A stretch of DNA of 20,520 nt from positions 1 through 20,520 of the forward strand of contig WGAE01000047.1 of the NCBI GenBank assembly GCA_015489185.1. Direction: 5' to 3'. This DNA comes from Campylobacterales bacterium. Lineage in GTDB: Bacteria > Campylobacterota > Campylobacteria > Campylobacterales > QNZT01. The translations under genes were made by a program, and so were the position numbers. Positions 1-6,908 of this stretch are shown in pieces (within the stretch, counting starts at the first letter, position 1; the number at the start of each line of letters is the position of its first letter). The notes under the pieces were generated by a model. That model was not told where the DNA came from. It saw only the letters and a list, made by a program, of their open reading frames with translations, and made no database searches.

Positions 1-14
1 ATAAAGGATTGCGG

Positions 15-1247
15 ATGAAAAAAATGATTGCCTGTGCAATTGCAGGAACATCCATATTGGTCTCCTCTCTATCTGCCGGTGTCGGAGCCGGTCACCCGAA
101 ATTGAGAGATTATGACTTTGGTGTGACTTTTGGCGCGACATCGATCAAAAACGACAATAATATCAAACTCAAAAACGGTACTTTCGGCTTTAACTTCCAA
201 ATGAACGACTATTCTGTCAAGCCGCGCTTTGACTTTGAGTATGTTCGTGTTACGGACAAAGACCGTCTGATTGACGGGTTAAAAGCGGAACAGGTAAACT
301 CACTGCTTAAAGGCTCCATCAACGGTATCTATGAGTTCCAAGCGACCGACAGATTTTTCCCGTACGGACTGGTCGGTCTCGGATACGAATATGTCACCGA
401 CGAAACACAAGGGTTTGAGAGCCATCCGTTTCTGCAAGGAGGACTCGGTGCAGGGTATCGTTTCAGAGACAACGGGTTTATCGTCAGACTCGAAGCGAAA
501 ATCCTCCAGGTTCTCGGCGGCGATGACGTAAACGGGAAATCGGAAGACAACGAAGTGATCGCGGCACTCAACTTCTCCGTACCGTTCGGTAAAATCCTGC
601 ATAAACCGCAGATCAAAATGATCGACAGTGACGGCGACGGTGTTATGGATCAGTTTGACAAATGTCCAAATACCCCCAAAGGAGTACGGGTAGACGGTTC
701 GGGTTGTCCGTTACCGGAACCGAAAACAGAGATCATCAAGGAAAAAGTGATCACATCACTTGAAGGAAACGAGTGTCCGGTCAAAATCGACGAACCTGAC
801 AGAGACCGTGACGGTGTACCTGACGAAATCGACCAGTGCCCAAATACCCCATGTGATTTTAGTGTTGACGACAAAGGGTGTCCGGTCAAAGCAAACCTGA
901 TGATCCACTTTGCGACAGACAGTGCGAAAATTACCGACTACTCCAGACCGCTTGTGAAAAAATTTGCCGAATTCCTGATCAAAAACAAAGGAAGTCTGGT
1001 ACATATCATCGGACACACCGACTGGAGAGGCAGTGATCAGTACAATATGGCACTCTCCAAACGACGTGCCAAAGCGGTCAGAGATCTGTTGATCGAATAC
1101 GGTGTCAGTCCATCGAGGCTCTCGACAGAAGGACGCGGTGAACGAGAACCGATTGCATCCAACAAAACAGCAGAAGGTATGGCTTTAAACAGAAGAACCG
1201 AAGTACACCTTACCTATCCACAATATATCGACGCAGGAGAGAAGTAA
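15..1247 (+). CDS. OmpA-family outer-membrane protein with TSP3 repeats
   Basis: 410 aa. The ATG at 15 is chosen because AAAGGA (3-8) lies six bases upstream; a TTG at 9 is in frame but too close to that site. An N-terminal signal peptide (about residues 1-25, ending near GVGAG) is followed by a region rich in alternating aromatic and polar strands (about 30-195), as expected of an eight-stranded beta barrel. Two thrombospondin type 3 calcium-binding segments follow (DSDGDGVMDQFDKCPNTP and DRDRDGVPDEIDQCPNTP, about 200-290). The C-terminal OmpA domain (about 295-400) carries the peptidoglycan-binding signature, including GHTDWRGSDQYN and a closing NRRTEV. The protein probably anchors the outer membrane to peptidoglycan, as OprF/OmpA proteins do. 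The next gene overlaps its stop by one base, so the two are co-translated. Confidence 0.93.
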   Translation: MKKMIACAIAGTSILVSSLSAGVGAGHPKLRDYDFGVTFGATSIKNDNNIKLKNGTFGFNFQMNDYSVKPRFDFEYVRVTDKDRLIDGLKAEQVNSLLKGSINGIYEFQATDRFFPYGLVGLGYEYVTDETQGFESHPFLQGGLGAGYRFRDNGFIVRLEAKILQVLGGDDVNGKSEDNEVIAALNFSVPFGKILHKPQIKMIDSDGDGVMDQFDKCPNTPKGVRVDGSGCPLPEPKTEIIKEKVITSLEGNECPVKIDEPDRDRDGVPDEIDQCPNTPCDFSVDDKGCPVKANLMIHFATDSAKITDYSRPLVKKFAEFLIKNKGSLVHIIGHTDWRGSDQYNMALSKRRAKAVRDLLIEYGVSPSRLSTEGRGEREPIASNKTAEGMALNRRTEVHLTYPQYIDAGEK

Positions 1248-2665
1248 TGAAAAAGAGTATCACGACAGGATTGTTATCGACACTGGTTTGCGCCTATCTC
1301 GTATCGTTTTCGGGATGTGTCAACGACCGTGCGATTTTCGCGGATATCAATGCATCCGGAAAAAAGGTGGTAAATCCACTCGGAGATGATGACAAAGACG
1401 GATTGACCAATCAGGAAGAAGCGGATAACGGAACCGATCCTAAAAACCCGGATACCGACGGTGACGGTCTGAGCGACGGTGATGAAGTTCATACACACCA
1501 CACCGATCCGACCAAACCCGATACCGACGGTGACGGACTTGACGACGGGCTTGAAGTAACCAAACTGCCTACCGATCCGCTCAAAGCCGACAGTGACGAT
1601 GACGGCGTAACAGACGGTATCGAAGTGATCGGCACCTATACCGACGATATCGATCCCGCTGCCGACAGCGGCAAAGTGATCACTGCCGGACACGGTACTT
1701 ATGAGATTGAAAACGGTAAACTGAAACTCGACCATCCACTGACAATCGACGAGTGGGGTGACAAAGAGCCTGCAAATCTGCACCACAACAGCATCACCGA
1801 CCCAAGTGACAAAATCGACGCACTCGATCCGATGAACGACAGCGACTATGACAAACGACCCAATAAAGCAGAAAAAAACAAATCTACCGATCCGCTGGAT
1901 CGAAACAGTAAATACCTCTGGATTTACGAAACACCGCAAGGTCAGATTATGGAACAAAATAACTTCGTCTATGTTCCGGCTATCGACGATCGCGGCGGTT
2001 TCTGGATGAGTAAATGGGAAGCGAAAAAGATTGCGGACGCACCATTGACACCTTCAGCAGGCGATTACGATGCGACATTTGTCAGTAAGCACTTCAGACT
2101 GATCAGCGGTGATCCGGCAAACGGATACAACAACCTCAACGCTTCCGGAATCGACCTTTTCAAAGTCAATTTCAATGAAACCGGTGAAAAAATGGTCGGA
2201 ATGTACGCTTTCGAAGCGGCATATATTCTTGATCAATCACAAATTCCGGATGCCAATACAACAATCGGATTGCCGACACTGCGACAATTTGAACATGCAC
2301 TCAAACTGGTCAATGACAAACATGACAATACGGTGCGAAACAGCGTGTTCTATTACGATGCGAATGTCGAAGAGAATTATCAGCGAAATGTTTACGAACT
2401 CAATGCACCAAACAGAGAATTTACTTCTACACTGGTTCCTTTGGCAAACTTTGTCAAACCTGACTGGGTTACCGGGACAATCGTAAAAGACGGTGATACG
2501 GCGATTAACGGTTCCGCAGTGGCAGGTAAAATTGGTGCGACAGATCCAAATGCCGTTGCTATCAAAGGTGTGGATAAAACGATTCTGCTCTTTAGTATCT
2601 CTTACGGAGATAACAGTCAGACAAAAGCGATCGGCTTCCGCGCCGCATCGAATTATATCAAGTAA
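1247..2665 (+). CDS. TSP3-repeat lipoprotein with FGE-like C-terminal half
   Basis: 472 aa. The start ATG shares its A with the TAA of the OmpA gene (TAATG), with an AGGAGAG site just upstream. A lipoprotein signal ends in the lipobox FSGC at about residue 24, so the mature protein should be lipidated. Residues 47-137 hold four acidic TSP3-type calcium repeats. The C-terminal half (about 223-472) starts with KYLWIYETPQGQ and contains FVYVPAIDDRGGFWMSKWEA, then IGLPTLRQFEHAL and a terminal IGFRAAS. These resemble the FVYVPGG..., LPTEAEWEYA and GFR landmarks of the formylglycine-generating-enzyme/SUMF1 fold, but without recognisable catalytic cysteines, so a binding role is more likely than an enzymatic one (inference). 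It is probably an outer-membrane partner of the OmpA-like protein. A hairpin follows the stop. Confidence 0.8.
   Translation: MKKSITTGLLSTLVCAYLVSFSGCVNDRAIFADINASGKKVVNPLGDDDKDGLTNQEEADNGTDPKNPDTDGDGLSDGDEVHTHHTDPTKPDTDGDGLDDGLEVTKLPTDPLKADSDDDGVTDGIEVIGTYTDDIDPAADSGKVITAGHGTYEIENGKLKLDHPLTIDEWGDKEPANLHHNSITDPSDKIDALDPMNDSDYDKRPNKAEKNKSTDPLDRNSKYLWIYETPQGQIMEQNNFVYVPAIDDRGGFWMSKWEAKKIADAPLTPSAGDYDATFVSKHFRLISGDPANGYNNLNASGIDLFKVNFNETGEKMVGMYAFEAAYILDQSQIPDANTTIGLPTLRQFEHALKLVNDKHDNTVRNSVFYYDANVEENYQRNVYELNAPNREFTSTLVPLANFVKPDWVTGTIVKDGDTAINGSAVAGKIGATDPNAVAIKGVDKTILLFSISYGDNSQTKAIGFRAASNYIK
1385..1654 (+). repeat. Four tandem TSP3 calcium-binding repeats within the lipoprotein gene
   Basis: Units begin at 1385, 1451, 1520 and 1589, that is periods of 66, 69 and 69 bases (22-23 residues). 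Each carries a DxDxDG calcium loop (DDDKDG, DTDGDG, DTDGDG, DSDDDG) and most have a following TDP turn. Units 2 and 3 share the 17-base run GATACCGACGGTGACGG, which suggests recent duplication or gene conversion within the gene. Confidence 0.85.
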
Positions 2666-2685
2666 CCCTCTCTCTTTCCTGCAAC

Positions 2686-2714
2686 GGGGAACTGATCTGA
2701 GCGGTCGGTTCCCT
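2686..2714 (+). terminator. Probable terminator hairpin after the OmpA/lipoprotein pair
   Basis: GGGAAC (2687-2692) pairs with GTTCCC (2708-2713), and pairing continues inward through T-G, G-C, A-T, T-G and C-G to a five-base loop (2698-2702). The stem is eleven base pairs with two wobbles and begins 21 bases after the lipoprotein stop. The following sequence (CTCTGTTTCGC) is only weakly T-rich, so termination may be partial. Confidence 0.55.
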
Positions 2715-2754
2715 CTGTTTCGCTACTAAAGTCACACTTTTCCTTCATGAAATA

Positions 2755-2763
2755 TGATATAAT
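2755..2763 (+). promoter_or_regulatory. Extended -10 promoter for the thioredoxin gene
   Basis: TGATATAAT is a perfect extended -10 (TGn plus TATAAT), 29 bases before the thioredoxin start. No good TTGACA lies at the expected distance, which fits the housekeeping promoters of Campylobacterota, where the -35 is weak. The 13 bases ATGATATAATCAC recur exactly upstream of the PDC-sensor gene on the other strand (4363-4351). Confidence 0.7.
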
Positions 2764-2792
2764 CACCCAAAACTTTCGAAGGAGTCTTCGTC

Positions 2793-3221
2793 ATGATCAA
2801 TGTCGTCTGTCCACACTGTTTGCAAATCAACCGGGTTCCGGTCAAAGAGAGTTATAAAAAAGCAGTCTGCGGTCATTGTAAAGGTGATCTGCTCGATACT
2901 ACCCCAAAAGATGTCGACAGTTCCGCTTTTTCCAGACACATTCAGGGAAACGATATTCCGGTCGTTGTCGATTTCTGGGCGGAGTGGTGCGGTCCGTGTC
3001 GTATGATGGCGCCTGCTTTCAAAGCGGCTGCGACTCAGTTCCCGCTTAAAGCACGTTTTCTTAAACTCAACACCGAGTCTAACCAGACAACCGCCGCGCA
3101 ATTTGGCATTCGCGGTATTCCAACGATTATCATTTTCAAAGGGGGTCAGGAAGTGGATCGTGTCAGCGGTGCATTACCCGAACCGCAGATTGTCGATCTG
3201 GTTCGCAGACACCTCGTTTAA
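2793..3221 (+). CDS. trxC: Thioredoxin 2 (zinc-finger thioredoxin)
   Basis: 142 aa. A disulfide reductase of the cytoplasm, likely part of oxidative-stress defence. The N-terminus has a zinc-ribbon with C6-P-H-C9 and C26-G-H-C29, the hallmark of TrxC over TrxA. The thioredoxin domain follows, with the active site W65-C66-G-P-C69 in the context DFWAEWCGPC and the cis-proline loop GIRGIPT. Length matches the TrxC family (about 140). The start is supported by GAAGGAG (2778-2784), eight bases upstream. That site lies in a small potential hairpin, CGAAG (2777-2781) pairing with CTTCG (2786-2790) around a GAGT loop, which could modestly limit translation. The gene stands alone between a terminator and a convergent operon. 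Confidence 0.92.
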   Translation: MINVVCPHCLQINRVPVKESYKKAVCGHCKGDLLDTTPKDVDSSAFSRHIQGNDIPVVVDFWAEWCGPCRMMAPAFKAAATQFPLKARFLKLNTESNQTTAAQFGIRGIPTIIIFKGGQEVDRVSGALPEPQIVDLVRRHLV

Positions 3222-3231
3222 ACTTCATGCG

Positions 3232-3411
3232 TTACTGAAGCCTGACGGCTTCAAAACGCACCACCCTTCCATCTAGCAGCGTAAAAACAATCTGTATCGG
3301 ATTGCAACAGATCTCGCAATCTTCGACATACCTCTCTTCACTCATATCAGGATCGAGCAGCATCGAAATACGTTCCCAACAGTAGGGACAAGTAAAAAAG
3401 TGTTCGATCAT
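3232..3411 (-). CDS. CPXCG-motif cysteine-rich small protein
   Basis: 59 aa. The ATG at 3411 is preferred over an upstream in-frame ATG at 3438 because it gives the usual family N-terminus (MIEHFFTCPYCWE), has GGGGAAG nine bases upstream, and lies four bases past the stop of the preceding gene instead of 23 bases inside it. Four cysteines in CPYC and CEICC with a following NPIQI match the bacterial CPXCG cysteine-rich family (Cys_rich_CPXG), which probably binds a metal; its function is unknown. It is the last gene of the mqnA-PDC operon and converges on trxC with a ten-base gap. A seven-base-pair hairpin overlaps its last codons. Confidence 0.82.
   Translation of the reverse strand: MIEHFFTCPYCWERISMLLDPDMSEERYVEDCEICCNPIQIVFTLLDGRVVRFEAVRLQ
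3236..3253. other. Perfect hairpin in the trxC/CPXCG convergent junction
   Basis: TGAAGCC (3236-3242) and GGCTTCA (3247-3253) form a seven-base-pair stem with a four-base loop, inside the final codons of the CPXCG gene and 15 bases past the trxC stop. It could act as a bidirectional terminator for the two converging transcripts, but neither side has a T tract. Confidence 0.35.
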
Positions 3412-3415
3412 GCAA

Positions 3416-4327
3416 TCAATCTTCCCCGCGTCCTTCACGGCTTTCAGTCGATTTCAGATAGTACGCCAGACCGACCATCAAAACTGAGATCGCACCGATC
3501 AGCATCACCGCATATTTGATTTTATCGGGACTCATGATCGCAAATTTGAAAACAAGCATCAGCGCTTCGATCGAAAGGGCGATGACGATCGATCCGAGGA
3601 AGCGGATCATTGTGCGGTGAATATCTTTGTTTTTCCCCAGATGGTGCCCCAGCACCTCCTCTTCGAAGATCGTCTTGACCAGATCAAAAATCGCCAGTGA
3701 GAGGGTAATGAGAATCGTCGCTTCGAACATCTGCTTGATCTCAAGTTTCTCAAACGAGATGCCGAAAGTCAAAATACTCATCATCCCGTGAAAAAAGAGC
3801 AAAAAGGCGACGAAAAAAAGTGCTCCGGAAAACAAGGTATAGGAAGTTTTACTGACATAGTGAAAGACGCTCTCAAGCGAGGTTTCCTGCGCGATTTTCA
3901 ACAGATCATGAAGTGCAATATCGATACAGACGATATAGCGTAGTTTTTTATTGGCGTCGTAGACAGGATACGCCGCCGTAACGGTCAGATCATTTGTCAA
4001 AAGCGAAGGATAGGGATTGGTCAAAATACACTTTTTCTCTCTCGCAACCCGATAATAGTAGGCTCGGGCACTCCGGTTCACCCCTTTACCTACACGATAT
4101 TCCGGATTTCGGGAGAGGTTGTGTATAACCTGCACACCCTTTGAATCGAGTACGTAGATCGACTGAAACTTCGGCAGTTCCTTTTCGATATTTTTAAGAC
4201 CCCGAACAATAATATCAAGATCGGGTTCGGGCAGATAGTTGGGAATGGTACGGTTGAGAAGATAACAAAGATAAGCCCTCGCCTTGGCACGTATTTCCGA
4301 AAACTTTTTGATCTCGTCAGGTACCAT
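3416..4327 (-). CDS. Orphan PDC-sensor membrane protein
   Basis: 303 aa. The ATG at 4327 is chosen over a GTG at 4330 because AAAGGAG (4339-4333) is then five bases away. Residues 1-150 look like a PDC/Cache sensor domain: IYVLDSKGVQVIHN (57-70), an RxYYYR helix (88-93), ILTNPYPSLLTNDLTVTAAYP-type strands (101-121) and YIVCIDI (131-137). Four membrane segments follow (about 163-190, 200-221, 240-264, 270-291), then a charged tail. No histidine-kinase, GGDEF or MCP output domain is present. Unlike ordinary Cache receptors there is no signal or membrane helix before the sensor, so the domain may face the cytoplasm. It lies between mqnA and the CPXCG gene and has its own likely promoter. Function unknown; sensing a small molecule is the inference. 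Confidence 0.75.
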   Translation of the reverse strand: MVPDEIKKFSEIRAKARAYLCYLLNRTIPNYLPEPDLDIIVRGLKNIEKELPKFQSIYVLDSKGVQVIHNLSRNPEYRVGKGVNRSARAYYYRVAREKKCILTNPYPSLLTNDLTVTAAYPVYDANKKLRYIVCIDIALHDLLKIAQETSLESVFHYVSKTSYTLFSGALFFVAFLLFFHGMMSILTFGISFEKLEIKQMFEATILITLSLAIFDLVKTIFEEEVLGHHLGKNKDIHRTMIRFLGSIVIALSIEALMLVFKFAIMSPDKIKYAVMLIGAISVLMVGLAYYLKSTESREGRGED

Positions 4328-4353
4328 CACAACTCCTTTAGATTGAAAATGTG

Positions 4354-4362
4354 ATTATATCA
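4354..4362 (-). promoter_or_regulatory. Extended -10 promoter for the PDC gene, overlapping the mqnA stop
   Basis: On the minus strand TGATATAAT (4362-4354) starts with the TGA stop codon of mqnA, which doubles as the TGn of an extended -10. It lies 26 bases before the PDC-sensor ATG. The 13-base context ATGATATAATCAC is identical to the trxC promoter. No clear -35 is seen. Confidence 0.6.
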
Positions 4363-5019
4363 TGATCTGGATGCACTGTGTCGCAAAAACTTTTGCAAAC
4401 TTTTTCGGGCGTTATTATCTATGCGATAGTGAACCAACCGTAAATAGTCCTTTACCGCATGGGTCGGAATATTTCGTTTTCGGGCGTATCGTTTGAGAAT
4501 GTAGTGCGGCACTTTGGGTCTGGTATGTAAAAAAGTCGTAATTAAACGGCGATAGTACGCCTCATGCTTATTCACACAAAAACGGGCAAAGACAAACGGG
4601 AGGCGGTATTTTTCGAACCAAAGCGCGGCAAGGTCACAGTATGCGGACGGATTTTCCAGATAAAGCCGCAGCGCCTTGTCACCGATAATCACCTCCCCCT
4701 CTTCACCCAGCATCTCCGCCAGTGCGTTGGAGGTTGCCGATTCGGAATCTTTCGCTTTTTTACCGGGTTTGACCAGTACGCTTCGAATCTCTTTTTTGGC
4801 GACGATACCGGCATCGAAACAGCGAAAATTGCCCCGCTTACTCTCGATACTCGAAATAAACGCCGCATCGACTTTACGCTTTTTAAAGAGTCTGTTGATA
4901 TGTGAAGGATAACTCTTTTTGTACTCGATCGATTGTTTGAGCTGTGTATCGGCAACATATCGTTTCAAAAAGACATGAAACGGCGCGAGATTGATATAGT
5001 CGATTTTTCCCAGAAGCAA
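4360..5019 (-). CDS. mqnA: Menaquinone biosynthesis protein MqnA (chorismate dehydratase)
   Basis: 219 aa. MqnA removes water from chorismate to give 3-enolpyruvyl-benzoate, the first step of the futalosine route to menaquinone. The N-terminus MLLGKIDYINLAPFH, then AAFISSIES, SVLV and GEVIIGDKALR, and the C-terminal PFVFARFCVN match the periplasmic-binding-protein-like MqnA fold in the short form (about 220 aa) usual in Campylobacterota. The start is a TTG: the frame is closed by a TAA a few codons upstream and no ATG is nearer. A purine-rich AAAAAGG lies ten bases before it. It leads a minus-strand operon with the PDC-sensor and CPXCG genes and is divergent from the NIT chemoreceptor. Confidence 0.88.
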   Translation of the reverse strand: MLLGKIDYINLAPFHVFLKRYVADTQLKQSIEYKKSYPSHINRLFKKRKVDAAFISSIESKRGNFRCFDAGIVAKKEIRSVLVKPGKKAKDSESATSNALAEMLGEEGEVIIGDKALRLYLENPSAYCDLAALWFEKYRLPFVFARFCVNKHEAYYRRLITTFLHTRPKVPHYILKRYARKRNIPTHAVKDYLRLVHYRIDNNARKSLQKFLRHSASRS

Positions 5020-5020
5020 C

Positions 5021-5030
5021 GTAGCGCTAC
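5021..5030. promoter_or_regulatory. Ten-base perfect palindrome at the mqnA ribosome-binding region
   Basis: GTAGCGCTAC is its own reverse complement and begins two bases before the mqnA TTG start, filling the gap to the AAAAAGG site. It could be an operator or simply chance; no second copy is seen in this window. Confidence 0.25.
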
Positions 5031-5042
5031 CTTTTTATATTT

Positions 5043-5051
5043 ATTTTAACA
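5043..5051 (-). promoter_or_regulatory. Probable extended -10 promoter for mqnA
   Basis: On the minus strand TGTTAAAAT (5051-5043) is TGn followed by TAAAAT, five of six matches to TATAAT. It is 23 bases before the TTG start and would give a very short leader. No strong -35 is visible, as for the other promoters of this type in the window. Confidence 0.5.
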
Positions 5052-5098
5052 TATATGCGCTTCGTCTTTTTTGCCGCTTCAGAAATTTAATATTTTGT

Positions 5099-5126
5099 CG
5101 ATATTACCCAAAAATAGAATATTCTA
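5099..5126 (+). promoter_or_regulatory. Candidate control region of the NIT chemoreceptor: CGATAT box and 12-base palindrome
   Basis: CGATAT (5099-5104) resembles the CGAT-type -10 of sigma-28 flagellar and chemotaxis promoters; the matching TAAA box is poor (TTCA at 5078-5081). Just downstream TAGAATATTCTA (5115-5126) is a perfect 12-base palindrome, flanked by ACCCA (5106-5110) and TGGGT (5135-5139) as a wider inverted pair. It sits 21 bases before the start codon, a typical operator position. No regulator can be named. Confidence 0.35.
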
Positions 5127-5147
5127 AATAATTATGGGTTATTCAAA

Positions 5148-6908
5148 ATGAGACAAATCAAAAAAACAGTGCTGCTGCTTTTGTCGGTTCCAATGCTTGT
5201 GTTGATCTGGTCGGCGATAGATACGCTTTCTCGATCCGCACCGACAACAACGGCAAATATCGGTAAGCAAGAGCGGGAACTATCCCAAAGGCTCGTCACT
5301 CTTTTGAGGAATATCGAAAAAGAGCATGCCCTTTCTGCAGGCTACCTTGCAAGTTACGGACGCAATTTCAAACCCCAAACCGTACAACAACAAAAAGAGA
5401 CCGATACCGCACAAAAGGCGTTGCTCCCGGCACTGGAATCGTACGATTTTACCAAACACCCCGAGCAAAAAAAGCAGATCACAAAACTGCTTTCAGCTAT
5501 GACCAAATTGCACAAAATACGCCAAAATATTTTACAACGCACCCTCACCTCCAAACCGCTTTTTACATTTTACGATACCTTGCAATCCCTGCTACTCCAC
5601 GCCCTCAAACCCCTGACACCCGAGCAGACTTTCATTCGATACGCCTATGCGGATGCGCTTGCACAGGAACGTGCGGTCTTGACAACAGCATTTACAAAAA
5701 ATTACTTTCCGCAAGATCTCTATATCCGTTTTATCGCCGCCGATACTGCCGCAAAAAGTTACGCCGTACTACTTCATGAAGTACTTCCCGACACACCTGC
5801 CGCCGTGACGATGCAAAAGCAACTGAACCTCGCCCGTCAAAAAGGTCGAAACGGAGGCTTTCAAATCGATCCGAAATTGTGGTACAAAAACGCAACCCAA
5901 ACGATCGATGCTATCTATGCGTCGACATCAAAACCGATATCCGACAAACCGACACATCCCCATACATTACCGCTACTTTCCGGTATCTTATTTGCGCTGT
6001 TTTGGCTTTTCGTTTTCGCCGCAAAACTTCACAAATATCTTTCCCGCTCCCTGCAAACGGTCGCCGAAACTTTGCAAAACAGATTTCAGCTTTCATGTGC
6101 ACCCTCTTTCGAAGAGATCGAAACCGCTCTTGTGACACTACACCAAAATCTAAAAACACAGGAAAGTGAGTACAAAACAGTTATCCGGCGACTGGAACAT
6201 GAAAAATACCTGATGGAAGAGAAGCTAAATCAATATACACAAGCGTATGCACATCTGCAAGAACGCTTTACTTCTCTTCAGCCTGAAAGCAAGCAACTTA
6301 GTGAAATGCTGGAAAATAGTGAATCAACATTTCATGAGCTTACACAATCGATCGACACCGCTTTTTCACGCATACAGGAGAGTAAAACAAGAGTAGCTGA
6401 GATTGATCGAAAACTTGGTGAAAATATCCGCACACAACGCACTGTCGCCGAAAGCCTTACCCATCTGAGCAACGAAGCGACAGCGGTTACACAGGTACTC
6501 GGTGTCATCGACGAAATCGCCGAACAGACAAATCTGCTCGCACTCAACGCCGCGATCGAGGCGGCACGCGCGGGTGAACACGGACGCGGTTTTGCGGTGG
6601 TTGCGGAAAATGTACGTCAGCTTGCGGAAAAGACCCAAAACGCCGTAAGCGATATTGAGATCACCATCAAAGCAATCACCGAAGCGATTCATGACACCAC
6701 ACAGACGATGCAAAACAGCACTGAAGATACATCGACGCTGGAGCAGGAGACCGACACAATCAATACCGACATCTCCCGCTTACACACACTGTTTGAAATA
6801 CTACATGAAAGTACATATACTTCAAAAAAAGCGATCGAAACCTCTACGCAAATCGCTGTGCAACTGACACGTCGGCTGGAAGGTCAGTTGCCGATCGCCA
6901 GTGCGTAG
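5148..6908 (+). CDS. NIT-domain methyl-accepting chemotaxis protein without HAMP
   Basis: 586 aa. Membrane helix 1 is at about residues 7-27 and helix 2 at about 274-294, with a periplasmic nitrate/nitrite-sensing (NIT) domain between them. Its signature EKEHALSAGYLASYGR matches QKERGLSAGYLGSRGQ of the second receptor in this window. No HAMP domain follows helix 2; instead there is a long predicted coiled coil (about 300-440), then the chemoreceptor signalling hairpin (IDEIAEQTNLLALNAAIEAA, then RAGEHGRGFAVVAENVRQLA, about 455-495) that docks CheA and CheW. The cytoplasmic part is short, and no CheR/CheB docking pentapeptide is seen at the C-terminus (QLPIASA). The Shine-Dalgarno is weak (GGG nine bases upstream). 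The 3' end overlaps the convergent SagB-type gene by 25 bases. Confidence 0.9.
   Translation: MRQIKKTVLLLLSVPMLVLIWSAIDTLSRSAPTTTANIGKQERELSQRLVTLLRNIEKEHALSAGYLASYGRNFKPQTVQQQKETDTAQKALLPALESYDFTKHPEQKKQITKLLSAMTKLHKIRQNILQRTLTSKPLFTFYDTLQSLLLHALKPLTPEQTFIRYAYADALAQERAVLTTAFTKNYFPQDLYIRFIAADTAAKSYAVLLHEVLPDTPAAVTMQKQLNLARQKGRNGGFQIDPKLWYKNATQTIDAIYASTSKPISDKPTHPHTLPLLSGILFALFWLFVFAAKLHKYLSRSLQTVAETLQNRFQLSCAPSFEEIETALVTLHQNLKTQESEYKTVIRRLEHEKYLMEEKLNQYTQAYAHLQERFTSLQPESKQLSEMLENSESTFHELTQSIDTAFSRIQESKTRVAEIDRKLGENIRTQRTVAESLTHLSNEATAVTQVLGVIDEIAEQTNLLALNAAIEAARAGEHGRGFAVVAENVRQLAEKTQNAVSDIEITIKAITEAIHDTTQTMQNSTEDTSTLEQETDTINTDISRLHTLFEILHESTYTSKKAIETSTQIAVQLTRRLEGQLPIASA
6860..6891. other. 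Inverted repeat in the convergent gene overlap
   Basis: GCAACTGAC (6860-6868) and GTCAGTTGC (6883-6891) form a perfect nine-base-pair stem with a 14-base loop. It covers the stop codon of the SagB-type gene (6884-6886) and lies within the last 16 codons of the chemoreceptor. With no intergenic space, it may serve as a bidirectional transcription barrier, though no T tract follows on either strand. Confidence 0.4.

Noticed and set aside
9..17. TTG at 9 as the start of the OmpA-family gene
   Set aside because: It sits directly after the AAAGGA site with no spacing; the ATG at 15 has a six-base spacing and gives a standard signal peptide.
1385..1654. CRISPR-like array from regular 66-69 base spacing
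   Set aside because: The repeats are in-frame protein repeats with coding drift, not near-identical repeats with unique spacers.
1274..1957. Minus-strand frame opposite the TSP3 lipoprotein gene
   Set aside because: It arises from the repetitive GAC/GAT codons read backwards (Val and Ile rich) and has no start context or domain.
2200..2665. Diversity-generating retroelement target, suggested by the FGE-like C-terminal half
   Set aside because: No reverse transcriptase, template repeat or matching variable repeat is present in the window.
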